Origin: JBGTKH01 sp041744735
Lineage (GTDB): Bacteria; Planctomycetota; Planctomycetia; Pirellulales; Pirellulaceae
Direction of reading: 5' to 3'
Length of the DNA stretch: 19,343 nucleotides
Assembly: GCA_041744735.1 (NCBI GenBank)
Contig: JBGTKH010000259.1
Span: forward strand, 1-19,343
The position numbers were made by a program, and so were the translations under genes. A model generated the notes under the pieces. The model saw nothing but the letters and a program-made list of their open reading frames with translations, was not told the DNA's origin and did no database searches. This document shows, piece after piece, positions 7,272-13,765 of this stretch (its first letter is position 1; each line of letters opens with the position of its first letter).

Positions 7272-8141
7272 ATGAAACGACGAACGATGATTACGGTGTG
7301 TGCGGCGGTGGGTGTGGTGATGTTGGGTTCGCTGGCGGTGCGGGCCGAGGATGCGGCGAAGAAGCCGTATAAGCTGCTGATGGTCACGCAGAGCAAAGGG
7401 TTCAAGCACGGTTCGGTCTCTCGCAAGGACAATCAACTGTCGCCGTCCGAAGTGGCGATCACCGAGCTGGGCATCTCCAGCGGCTTGTTCCGCGCGGATT
7501 GCACGCAGGACTGCGAGAAGGATTTTACGAAAGAGAATCTGCAGAACTATGACGTGGTGCTGTTCTACACGACCGGCGATCTGCCGATTAAACAAGAGGA
7601 TCGCGATTACTTTTTCAACGAATGGCTGCGGCAGAAGGGGCACGGGTTCATCGGGGCTCATTCGGCGGCTGATACGTATCACAACTACCAGCCGTACTGG
7701 GACATGATCGGCGGCACGTTCAACGGGCACCCGTGGGGTTCCGGCGAGACCGTGACGATCTCCGTGCACGACAAGACTCATCCGGCCAGCAAACCGTGGG
7801 GCGATGCTGTGACGCTCCAGGACGAAATCTATCAGTTCAAGAACTGGCAGCCCGAGAAGGTACGGGTGCTGATGAGTCTGAACATGGCCGAGACGAAACT
7901 GAAGAAGCCGTACCACGTGCCGATTTGCTGGGTGAAAAACTACGGCGACGGCAAGGTGATGCACATGAGCCTGGGCCATCGCGAGGACGTGTGGACCAAC
8001 GAGACCTACATGGCCTCGATGCTGGGCGGCATCAAGTGGATTCTGGGCCTGGAAGTGGGCGACGCCACGCCGAACCCCGAACTGTCGGCCGAGCAAGAGA
8101 AGAAGGCCAAGGCGGATTTCGAGGCGGCACTGGGGAGTTAG
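7272..8141 (+). CDS. secreted ThuA-like protein (trehalose utilisation / glutamine-amidotransferase-like fold)
   Basis: A 289-aa protein with a signal peptide (MKRRTMITVCAAVGVVMLGS, cleavage near VRAED) and a ThuA domain. Signatures are YKLLMVTQSKGFKHGSV, LFRADCTQDCEKDF, YDVVLFYTTGDLPI, the loop HGFIGAHSAADTYHNYQPYW with GGTFNGHPWG, ICWVKNYGDGKVMHMSLGHR and the closing GGIKWILGL. ThuA-type domains occur with 3-keto-sugar metabolism and are common in planctomycete exported proteins. The catalytic activity is uncertain. The start at 7272 has AAAAGG nine bases upstream and begins the signal peptide. The intergenic stretch before it (7136-7260) holds no gene that I can see. Confidence 0.9.
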   Translation: MKRRTMITVCAAVGVVMLGSLAVRAEDAAKKPYKLLMVTQSKGFKHGSVSRKDNQLSPSEVAITELGISSGLFRADCTQDCEKDFTKENLQNYDVVLFYTTGDLPIKQEDRDYFFNEWLRQKGHGFIGAHSAADTYHNYQPYWDMIGGTFNGHPWGSGETVTISVHDKTHPASKPWGDAVTLQDEIYQFKNWQPEKVRVLMSLNMAETKLKKPYHVPICWVKNYGDGKVMHMSLGHREDVWTNETYMASMLGGIKWILGLEVGDATPNPELSAEQEKKAKADFEAALGS

Positions 8142-8156
8142 AATTCTTGTGCGGTT

Positions 8157-8231
8157 GGGTGGCTGGGGCTGAGTCCGCGAAGCCCCAGCAGCGGCCGAAC
8201 GGGGGCCTCGCGGCCTCAGCCCCAGCCACCC
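8157..8231. repeat. 17-bp perfect inverted repeat with 41-base GC-rich loop
   Basis: GGGTGGCTGGGGCTGAG (8157-8173) is the exact reverse complement of CTCAGCCCCAGCCACCC (8215-8231). The loop contains a further AGCCCCAGC (8181-8189) that can compete for the left arm. It begins 16 bases after the thuA-like stop, so it may end that transcript, but there is no T-run. The size and alternative pairing look like a dispersed palindromic element. Confidence 0.75.
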
Positions 8232-8255
8232 TGAGTTCCATTTCGTAGTATTGTC

Positions 8256-8865
8256 ATGGCGTTCACATTGTGCTTGAACACCAGCACGATCAAGCCGCAG
8301 CCGCTGCTGGAGAAGATTCGGTTGACGGCGGAGGCGGGGTTTGCGGGGGTCGAGTTGTGGTTGAACGACGTGTACGAGCACGTCGGCCGCGGCGGTGAAG
8401 TGCGCGACATAGAGCAGGCGCTGGTGGACCACGGACTGATTGTGCCGTGCGTGATCGCGATGCGGCAGTGGGGCGAGGCGAGTGCTGAAGAGTATCCGCT
8501 GATGTTGGACGAGGCCAAGCGGCGCATGGAGTTGGCCGCGCGGCTCGGCTCGCCGTACATCGTGGCCACGCCGCCGCGCGAAACGGGCGACATGAGTCAG
8601 CTCGTCAGCCACTACAAGCCACTATCACATCAACGATGCCGATCCTCAAAAGCCGGCCGGTACACAAGCCGATCCCGATCGCGTGATGCTCGGCGAGGGC
8701 GTGATTGACCTGCGAGCTGAGATCGGCGTGCTGCGCGCGATCGGCTACGATCGCACGGTGAGCTTGGAACTGTTCAATCGCGAGCTGTGGGCGAAGGACC
8801 CGCGCGAGGTGTTGCGAACGGGAATCGAACGAATGCGCCGGCTATTGGAAGAGGACTACTTGTAG
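8256..8865 (+). pseudogene. TIM-barrel sugar isomerase/epimerase with internal deletion and frameshift
   Basis: Codons 1-~120 from the ATG at 8256 encode a normal N-terminal half: MAFTLCLNTSTIKPQPLLEK, AEAGFAGVELWLNDVYEHVG, ARLGSPYIVATPPRETGDM. From about 8623 a different frame encodes a normal C-terminal end: YHINDADPQKPAGTQADPDR, MLGEGVIDLRAEIG, GYDRTVSLELFNRELWAKDP, ending EEDYL at 8865. The middle of the barrel, roughly 70-90 residues by comparison with the usual 270-290 aa length, is missing. At the join AGCCACTA occurs twice (8607-8614 and 8617-8624), as expected from deletion between short repeats. The frame from 8256 continues to 8708 but in nonsense sequence. The protein is very unlikely to work. 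Confidence 0.85.
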
Positions 8866-9089
8866 CCCAAGTTCTCTTCCACCTGGCGCGCTTTCTTCGA
8901 GTACAGAAACGGCTGGTCGGCTGTGCCGCCGGGCCGCACGTCGCTGGTCAAGCCACTTTCGTCCGGGCGATAAGCTTGGCCTTTAAGCCGGTCGGCGGTG
9001 AAACCTTGGCAGCCGCTCAGCGCAACACAACAGACGAGCGCGGCTGTTCCGGCAAGCACGGCGCGGTATAGTTGAACGGTTCGATTCAT
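8856..9089 (-). CDS. small lipoprotein of unknown function
   Basis: A 77-aa protein starting at 9089 (MNRTVQLYRAVLAGTAALVC). The lipobox LSGC near residue 27 predicts lipidation and membrane anchoring. The mature part, CQGFTADRLKGQAYRPDESG and onward, is short and hydrophilic and ends VEENLGYK. Its 3' end overlaps the convergent TIM-barrel pseudogene by 10 bases. There is no clear Shine-Dalgarno sequence. The longer frame from 9128 lacks a better signal. I recognise no family. Confidence 0.75.
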   Translation of the reverse strand: MNRTVQLYRAVLAGTAALVCCVALSGCQGFTADRLKGQAYRPDESGLTSDVRPGGTADQPFLYSKKARQVEENLGYK

Positions 9090-9208
9090 AGTGGTCGTCG
9101 GGCAAGTCGTTGGCCGGAACCTGGGCACTCTGATGACAAATGCGGGCGGGAATTTCGCAGGTTTTGGGAGTCGCGTCTAGATCAAATCATGCTTGCATCA
9201 TCGCCAAG

Positions 9209-9297
9209 GGGGTCGGGAGTCTTTTTCAATTTTGGCGGTTACCGCTTGCACACCGTATTATCTAACTCCCCCAAAATTGAAAAAGACTCCCGACCCC
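9209..9297. repeat. 27-bp perfect inverted repeat (MITE- or REP-like)
   Basis: The left arm 9209-9235 begins GGGGTCGGGAGTCTTTTTC. The right arm 9271-9297 is its exact reverse complement over all 27 positions and ends AAAAAGACTCCCGACCCC. The loop is 35 bases (9236-9270). Both arms contain an oligo-T/A run, so on either strand it could also form a hairpin. It lies between the small lipoprotein and bshB1, where neither gene needs so strong a terminator on its 5' side. Confidence 0.85.
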
Positions 9298-9315
9298 GTT
9301 ACGCGAACTCAAGAT

Positions 9316-9339
9316 GGCCGGATTGGCAATCCGGCCTAC
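9316..9339 (-). repeat. REP-like hairpin with GTAG foot (copy 1)
   Basis: On the minus strand GTAG is followed by a hairpin with GCCGGATT and AATCCGGC arms around a GCC loop. The same sequence recurs at 11589-11612 (plus) and 11655-11678 (minus). It ends 17 bases before the bshB1 ATG, so it sits in the 5' leader of that gene. Confidence 0.8.
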
Positions 9340-9356
9340 GGGAGTAATTGACACAC

Positions 9357-10046
9357 ATGCTCGACGTGCTGGTTGTCGCGCCGCATCCGGATGATGCCGA
9401 GTTGGGCATGGGCGGGGCGATTTTGAAGTTTAAGGACGAGGGACTGCGGGTCGGTGTGTTGGACTTGACCGACGGCGAGCCGACGCCGTTTGGCAGCACA
9501 GTAGTACGCGCACGTGAGACGGCGGCGGCCAGCGAAGTGCTGGGGCTCGATTGGCGCGAGAACCTGGGCCTTCCCAACCGAAGTCTCGAACCGACGCTAG
9601 CGGCGCGTCACAAGCTGGCCGAGGTCTTTCGCCGCACGCGGCCGCGCTGGCTGTTCGCGCCGTATTGGATTGACGCTCACCCGGATCATGTGGCCGCGAC
9701 TCAGTTGGTCGAGGCCGCTCGCTTCTGGGCCAAGCTGACCAAGAGCGACATCCCCGGCACGCCGCATCACCCGGAGCGAATCTACAACTACTACTGTGTG
9801 CATCTGAAGCTCTCACCGCAGCCGGCGTTCGTCTTGGACATCAGCCAGTACTGGGACAGAAAGCTGGCAGCCATCTCGTGCTATCAGAGTCAGTTCGTCA
9901 TCGGCCGGCCGCAAGACCCGCCCACATTCCTCGATCACCTGCGCGACGAGGCGGCCTACTGGGGCAAGACCATCGGCGTTCACTACGGCGAGCCGTTCAC
10001 ATGCCGTGAGCCGATCGGTCTGCGAAGCATGCGCGAATTGGTGTAG
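9357..10046 (+). CDS. bshB1: BshB1-type N-acetyl-glucosaminyl-malate deacetylase (LmbE/PIG-L family)
   Basis: A 229-aa zinc-dependent deacetylase of the LmbE/PIG-L superfamily. Its closest match by eye is BshB1, which removes the acetyl group from GlcNAc-malate in bacillithiol synthesis. Metal ligands are visible in APHPDDAE (His10, Asp13) and in DAHPDHVAA (His108-Pro-Asp-His111). Other BshB1-like stretches are LDLTDGEPTPFGS, RARETAAASEVLGL, NLGLPNRSLEPT and YNYYCVHLKLSPQPAFVLDI. The length matches the family. A TTG at 9348 could extend it by three residues, but the ATG at 9357 is the standard start; GGAG at 9341-9344 is a distant RBS candidate. No other bacillithiol genes are in the window. 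Confidence 0.88.
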   Translation: MLDVLVVAPHPDDAELGMGGAILKFKDEGLRVGVLDLTDGEPTPFGSTVVRARETAAASEVLGLDWRENLGLPNRSLEPTLAARHKLAEVFRRTRPRWLFAPYWIDAHPDHVAATQLVEAARFWAKLTKSDIPGTPHHPERIYNYYCVHLKLSPQPAFVLDISQYWDRKLAAISCYQSQFVIGRPQDPPTFLDHLRDEAAYWGKTIGVHYGEPFTCREPIGLRSMRELV

Positions 10047-10106
10047 GCGACGACACCAACCCGACGCGCTAGCTAGGGGCGTCGCTTCCAGCACGACTCA
10101 CTGCCA

Positions 10107-10202
10107 ACTCGTTTAACCGCGTTTAACCGCAAGCCGCAGGCGTGCGTGCGTTTCACGCAACGTCAATCGTCGCGCACGCCTACGACTTGCGGTTAAACGA
10201 GT
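10107..10202. repeat. long imperfect inverted repeat with internal 10-bp duplication
   Basis: The left arm reads ACTCGTTTAACCGC, a duplicated GTTTAACCGC (10121-10130), then AAGCCGCAGGCGTGCG. The right arm 10171-10202 is CGCGCACGCCTACGACTTGC then GGTTAAACGAGT. Apart from the duplication and two mismatches the arms pair over about 30 bp. The unpaired centre is roughly 25 bases. It lies between bshB1 and the next lipoprotein gene. A dispersed palindromic element is the likeliest reading. Confidence 0.75.
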
Positions 10203-10329
10203 CATGCGCAACAAACCACGGCTCGCATCGTGAAATCAAGCTGGAGTATTTGTGCCGACTTTGTCGATAGAACAGACGTGACCGATTACAGCGAATTTTC
10301 GGCCGCGACGGCCTGGGCATCGTTTCGTC

Positions 10330-11217
10330 ATGCGTTTAGTCTGTTCTATTTTCTGTCTGCTGGCGGCGACTTCGGGTTGTACGCTGCTGCATGGCGTGGG
10401 CCATCAGCCGCAGTATCACAATCCGTTCCCGCAGCTCGCCAGCGTGGCGGTGCTGCCTTTCTATAACCAGAGCGCCGAACCGACGGTGAATCAGGACGAA
10501 GTGGCTCTGGCGTACTACAACGAATTGCAGCAGATCCCCGGCTTCGAGGTCATGCCGGTCGGCGTTGCAAAACAACTCACGCTGGCCAGCGGCATTGATC
10601 CGCAAACGCCGGAGGATTTTCAAAAGCTGGCTCAGTACCTGGGCGTGGATGCAATCATCGTCGGTTCGGTCACCGACTTCTCGCCGTATTATCCGCCGCG
10701 CATGTCGCTGGCCGTCAACTGGTACGCGGCCAATCCGTGCTTCCATCCGATTCCGCCAGGGTATGGGTTGCCGTGGGGGACTGAGGACGAGTCGCGCTTA
10801 TCGGACTCGCAGGTTTTCGACGCGGAGTTCGCGCTGGCACAAGAACAGTTGAAGACGCAGACTCCACACAGCGAACCGGCCGATGAGCACGACCCGCAAG
10901 CTTGGCCCGACCCGCAAGGTTTCGTGCCGCCACCGCCCAACGACAAGCCGCCGGCATGCACACCACACCGCGGCCCGGTCATGAGTCTCGTGCGCACTTA
11001 CAACGGCCACGATGCGGATTTCACCAAGCAGTTGGCGAATTATTACCGCTTCCGCGACGACGCGCGGTTCGGCGGCTGGCAGGCGTATTTGCAAAGGAAA
11101 GAGGACTTTATGCGATTCTGCTGCTACTTGCACGTGACGGAAATGCTGGCCGCACGCGGCGGCACGGGGGAAACGCGAGTGGTGTGGCGCTGGCCTTTCA
11201 GCCGATATCAGCATTAG
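10330..11217 (+). CDS. lipoprotein with TolB/CsgG-like N-terminal fold, function unknown
   Basis: A 295-aa predicted lipoprotein: MRLVCSIFCLLAATSGC, with the lipid-modified Cys at residue 17 (the -3 Thr is slightly unusual). After it, VAVLPFYNQSAEPTVNQDEV, YYNELQQIPGFEVMPVG and LAQYLGVDAIIVGSVTDFSPYYPP follow the pattern of outer-membrane assembly lipoproteins with a TolB-N/CsgG-like alpha/beta domain. A proline- and acid-rich middle (~180-220) precedes a tail with YYRFRDDARFGGWQAYLQRK, perhaps a repeat of structural units. There is no visible Shine-Dalgarno sequence. The 86-aa gene and xerC follow on the same strand. I know the general type from planctomycetes but no function. Confidence 0.75.
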   Translation: MRLVCSIFCLLAATSGCTLLHGVGHQPQYHNPFPQLASVAVLPFYNQSAEPTVNQDEVALAYYNELQQIPGFEVMPVGVAKQLTLASGIDPQTPEDFQKLAQYLGVDAIIVGSVTDFSPYYPPRMSLAVNWYAANPCFHPIPPGYGLPWGTEDESRLSDSQVFDAEFALAQEQLKTQTPHSEPADEHDPQAWPDPQGFVPPPPNDKPPACTPHRGPVMSLVRTYNGHDADFTKQLANYYRFRDDARFGGWQAYLQRKEDFMRFCCYLHVTEMLAARGGTGETRVVWRWPFSRYQH

Positions 11218-11305
11218 GAAGTTGGCGAGCGCCGAACGGCGGCGCAACGGAGTCGCGCACCAGGCCGAGCGATGACGCCCGGCCGCTCGCAGGAGATCTC
11301 GCGTC

Positions 11306-11566
11306 GTGTCACAGGACATCAACGTACTGGCGCTGGTCAAAGGTTCGGAACGTTACATCTTTCTATACGACGATCAGAATCGGGCCGAAGCCCTGCGCAC
11401 GCTGGGCCGCTTCGCATCGAACCCCGAGTTGAGTTTCACGTGGTACGACGCCGCGGTGCTCAGCCAGAAGATTCGCCAATCGGCACAAGAGCAAGAGGCG
11501 ACGTACAACTCGCGGTTCGTGTTGCCGCTGCCTTCGGATAATTTCGGTGGCGAGGATTTGCCGTAG
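11306..11566 (+). CDS. 86-aa conserved-looking small protein upstream of xerC
   Basis: A small cytosolic-looking protein starting with GTG at 11306. AGGAGA nine bases upstream is one of the best ribosome sites in the window. The sequence MSQDINVLALVKGSERYIFL, YDDQNRAEALRTLGRFASNP, ELSFTWYDAAVLSQKIRQSA is well composed, with a probable alpha/beta core and no membrane segment. I have no function to offer. Its position between an outer-membrane-type lipoprotein and a Xer recombinase may be only incidental. Confidence 0.75.
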   Translation: MSQDINVLALVKGSERYIFLYDDQNRAEALRTLGRFASNPELSFTWYDAAVLSQKIRQSAQEQEATYNSRFVLPLPSDNFGGEDLP

Positions 11567-11588
11567 CGCGGCGGAGTTACAGCCAAAT

Positions 11589-11678
11589 GTAGGCCGGATT
11601 GCCAATCCGGCCGGCTCGAGATTGGCCGGATTGGCATCCCGCCGACTCAAAATTGGCCGGATTGGCAATCCGGCCTAC
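11589..11678. repeat. cluster of GTAG-foot REP-like hairpins (two intact, one degenerate)
   Basis: Plus-strand GTAG at 11589-11592 is followed by GCCGGATT-GCC-AATCCGGC (to 11611). At 11655-11678 the same unit occurs in inverted orientation, ending CTAC. Between them (11622-11643) a third hairpin has lost one A and part of its symmetry (GGATTGGCATCCCGCC). AATTGGCCGG-type joints repeat between units. The pair of inverted intact units around a decayed one resembles a REP doublet (BIME). It lies in the leader of xerC, ending 12 bases before its ATG. Confidence 0.8.
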
Positions 11679-11689
11679 CAAGACCGACC

Positions 11690-12601
11690 ATGCAAACGGC
11701 CGTTGACCGCTTTCTGCGCTATCTGCATGTGGAACGCAATGCGTCGGATCTGACGGTCAAGTCGTATCGCGAAGACTTGACGGCGCTCACCGAGTACTTG
11801 ACCGAAGGCGCCGGCAATCCCCCTGCTCCTGCCTCGATCACGCCGCTGGACTTGCGCGGTTACGTGGCGGCGCTGCACGAGGCGGGTTACGCCAAGTCGT
11901 CGGTGTCGCGGCGGCTGGCGTCGCTGCGCAGCTTCTTTCGATTCGCTCAGCGCGAAGGACTGGCAGACAATAATCCCGCCAAGCCGCTACGGAATCCGCG
12001 CCGCGATCGCACACTGCCGCACTTTCTGTCGACCAACGATATCGGCCGATTGCTCGAAGCGCCGCCGGCCGACGAGCCGATGGGTCTGCGCGACCGGGCG
12101 ATCTTGGAGACGATGTACTCGGCGGGCTTGCGAGTCAGCGAGTTGGTGGGAATCAACGACGGCGACTTGGATTTCGAGAACGGCTTGGTGCGTATCCGCG
12201 GCAAAGGGCGGAGAGAACGGCTCTCGCCGCTCGGTTCATTCGCCACGCGCGCTGTGAAACGCTGGTTCAAGCAGCGGCGGCTGCACGCGCGCGAACCGCA
12301 GGGTCCCGCAGCGCCGGTGTTCGTGAACAAATTCGGCCGGCGGTTGACCACACGCAGCGTGGCGCGGATGCTCGAAAAATATCTCAAGCTGACTGGCCTG
12401 GATCTGCGCACAACGCCGCACACTCTGCGGCACAGCTTCGCCACGCATCTGCTGGACCGCGGCGCCGACATTCGCAGCGTCCAGGAACTGCTAGGGCATA
12501 AGAGTCTGGTGACGACGCAAATCTACACTCACGTCAGCACCGCCGGTCTGCGCGAGGCGTATGAGCACGCTCACCCGCGTGCGAAGAAGAAAGGGTCGTA
12601 G
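11690..12601 (+). CDS. xerC: XerC/XerD-type site-specific tyrosine recombinase
   Basis: A 303-aa recombinase of the length and layout of XerC/XerD, which resolve chromosome dimers at dif. The N-terminal SAM-like core-binding domain spans ~1-90 (FLRYLHVERNASDLTVKSYR, AKSSVSRRLASLRSFFRFAQ). The catalytic domain holds the full set: Arg148 in SAGLRVSELV, Lys172 in IRGKGRRER, His244 and Arg247 in PHTLRHSFATHLLDRG, His270 in LLGHKSLVTT and Tyr279 in QIYTHVS. The choice between XerC and XerD cannot be made from this alone. No attachment site or phage gene is nearby, so a housekeeping role is likelier than that of a mobile-element integrase. The stop codon lies inside a REP-like GTAG. Confidence 0.93.
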   Translation: MQTAVDRFLRYLHVERNASDLTVKSYREDLTALTEYLTEGAGNPPAPASITPLDLRGYVAALHEAGYAKSSVSRRLASLRSFFRFAQREGLADNNPAKPLRNPRRDRTLPHFLSTNDIGRLLEAPPADEPMGLRDRAILETMYSAGLRVSELVGINDGDLDFENGLVRIRGKGRRERLSPLGSFATRAVKRWFKQRRLHAREPQGPAAPVFVNKFGRRLTTRSVARMLEKYLKLTGLDLRTTPHTLRHSFATHLLDRGADIRSVQELLGHKSLVTTQIYTHVSTAGLREAYEHAHPRAKKKGS

Positions 12602-12621
12602 CCGAAGTTGTGAAACTTCGG
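12598..12621 (+). repeat. REP-like hairpin with GTAG foot and GTGA loop (copy a)
   Basis: GTAG (12598-12601, including the xerC stop TAG) is followed by CCGAAGTT, loop GTGA, AACTTCGG: a perfect 8-bp stem with a GNRA-class tetraloop. It may also act as the end of the xerC transcript, although no T-run follows. Confidence 0.8.
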
Positions 12622-12654
12622 TCTACTCACAATACGCTGGGTTGTCACGACGTT

Positions 12655-12678
12655 CGGAACTCTCACGAGTTCCGCTAC
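12655..12678 (-). repeat. REP-like hairpin with GTAG foot and GTGA loop (copy b)
   Basis: On the minus strand GTAG is followed by CGGAACTC, loop GTGA, GAGTTCCG. It has the same architecture as the unit at 12598-12621 and lies in inverted orientation 34 bp away. Three stem positions differ, each compensated on the other arm. Confidence 0.8.
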
Positions 12679-12690
12679 GCGCAAACAAAA

Positions 12691-12732
12691 ACGCGGCTTG
12701 GCATCGATACGGCGACCGATGCCAAGCCGCGT
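12691..12732 (-). terminator. intrinsic terminator of the NarL-type regulator gene
   Basis: ACGCGGCTTGGCATCG (12691-12706) pairs perfectly with CGATGCCAAGCCGCGT (12717-12732), a 16-bp stem with a 10-base loop. Read on the minus strand the stem is followed by TTTTTGTTTG, the classic Rho-independent layout, about 37 bases after the regulator's stop codon. It is the strongest conventional terminator in the window. Confidence 0.85.
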
Positions 12733-12768
12733 GAAGTTTGATCTAGTCCCTTGCCTGGTAGTCAGCGC

Positions 12769-13401
12769 TTAAACGATTCCGCGCCGTACGGCCCAGACCG
12801 CTGCCTGTGTGCGATCGCTCACGTCGATCTTGCGAAGAATATTCTGCACGTGCTCTTTGACGGTCTCGATGCTGATTCCCAGCGAGCGGCCGATTTCGCG
12901 ATTGCTCAATCCTAACGCGATGTGTCGCAGCACCTGCGTTTCGCGATTCGTGAGAGGAATCTCTTGGTCGCTGGCTTCGCGGCGTTTGGCCATCGTGCTT
13001 TTGATGCGGTGCAGCACACTGTCGCTAGAGGGACTTTCGCCGCTGGCCGCGCGCTTGATGGCGTCCACTAGTTCCTTCCGCGCCGATCCCTTCAGCACGT
13101 AGTCGGACGCCCCCAACGCGACCGAGCGAGCCACGTAGGTCGGGTTGTCGTACGTGGACAGGATCACCACGCGGGTCTCGGGGGCTTTGGCGCGAATTCT
13201 TTCCAGCGCCGCCAATCCGTCGGTCTCTGGCATGCGGATGTCGATCAGCACCACGTCGGGGCGGTGCTTGATGGTTTGCGAAACGGCTTCCTCGCCGTTC
13301 GTAGCCTCGCCGACAATCTTGATGTCCGAGCCTTTGAAAAGACTAGCCAGACCGCTGCGAACGACTTCGTGATCGTCCGCGACGAGAACAGAAATGCTCA
13401 T
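12769..13401 (-). CDS. NarL/LuxR-family response regulator
   Basis: A 210-aa two-domain regulator. The receiver (1-~120) has the acidic pair Asp9-Asp10, phospho-acceptor Asp54 (VVLIDIRMPETDG), Thr83 (ILSTYDN) and Lys104 (YVLKGS). The C-terminal LuxR-type helix-turn-helix is at ~149-210: LTNRETQVLRHIALGLSNRE and IGISIETVKEHV-like residues, then NILRKIDVSDRTQAAVWAVR. The start at 13401 has AAGGAG six bases upstream; the longer frame to 13488 has no better site. It is transcribed divergently from an NtrC-type regulator, and no histidine kinase is encoded nearby, so the partner kinase is elsewhere. The target genes are unknown. Confidence 0.94.
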   Translation of the reverse strand: MSISVLVADDHEVVRSGLASLFKGSDIKIVGEATNGEEAVSQTIKHRPDVVLIDIRMPETDGLAALERIRAKAPETRVVILSTYDNPTYVARSVALGASDYVLKGSARKELVDAIKRAASGESPSSDSVLHRIKSTMAKRREASDQEIPLTNRETQVLRHIALGLSNREIGRSLGISIETVKEHVQNILRKIDVSDRTQAAVWAVRRGIV

Positions 13402-13765
13402 AGCAATCTCCTTCGATACGAAGTGAATCGATGTCGACGTCGTTGTGAGTAACGGGCTCGCAAGTTTCGCCTCGCCGACACCCACCATTGCCTACCGCGT
13501 CCCAGACAGCCGAGTAGCTTAATCCCGGCTGCGCGGATTTGCTAGCTTTGCAAATCCAAATTTTTCTATCTTTTTTCTTATGATACCCAGAGATGATGGA
13601 ATAAATAGACCCCATTGTGCGGAAAATCCCAGATTTTGCGGTAATTCGCATTTGGAGGGAGGAGCCGGCGTGGATCAACGAGGCCGGCGTTTTTGACGCG
13701 CCCCATGCCGTAACGTAGATAAATAACGACAACACATGCGAAACTGCCTCGATCGAGTAAGAAAA
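13402..13765. promoter_or_regulatory. divergent control region between two response regulators
   Basis: A dyad GGATTTGC (13535-13542), TAGCTTT, GCAAATCC (13550-13557) is followed by a T-rich run (13561-13579). It could be a regulator operator or a leader terminator/attenuator on the plus strand. Nearer the NtrC-type gene, GCCGGCGT occurs twice (13664-13671 and 13683-13690), 19 bases apart. I found no confident -10/-35 or -24/-12 promoter. No gene is visible in this stretch. Confidence 0.45.

Noticed and set aside
6920..7432. 170-codon minus-strand frame as a gene
   Set aside because: Its first third is antisense to the ThuA-like signal peptide region and the rest is repeat-like. There is no supported start.
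7251..8612. 453-codon open frame on the minus strand
   Set aside because: It is antisense to the ThuA-like gene and the TIM-barrel pseudogene, both with clear family signatures. Its protein is rich in H, R and L with no domain, as expected for a GC-rich shadow frame.
11690..12601. integrase marking a genomic island
   Set aside because: Length and motifs are those of a housekeeping XerC/XerD. There is no tRNA target, att repeat or phage/ICE gene around it.
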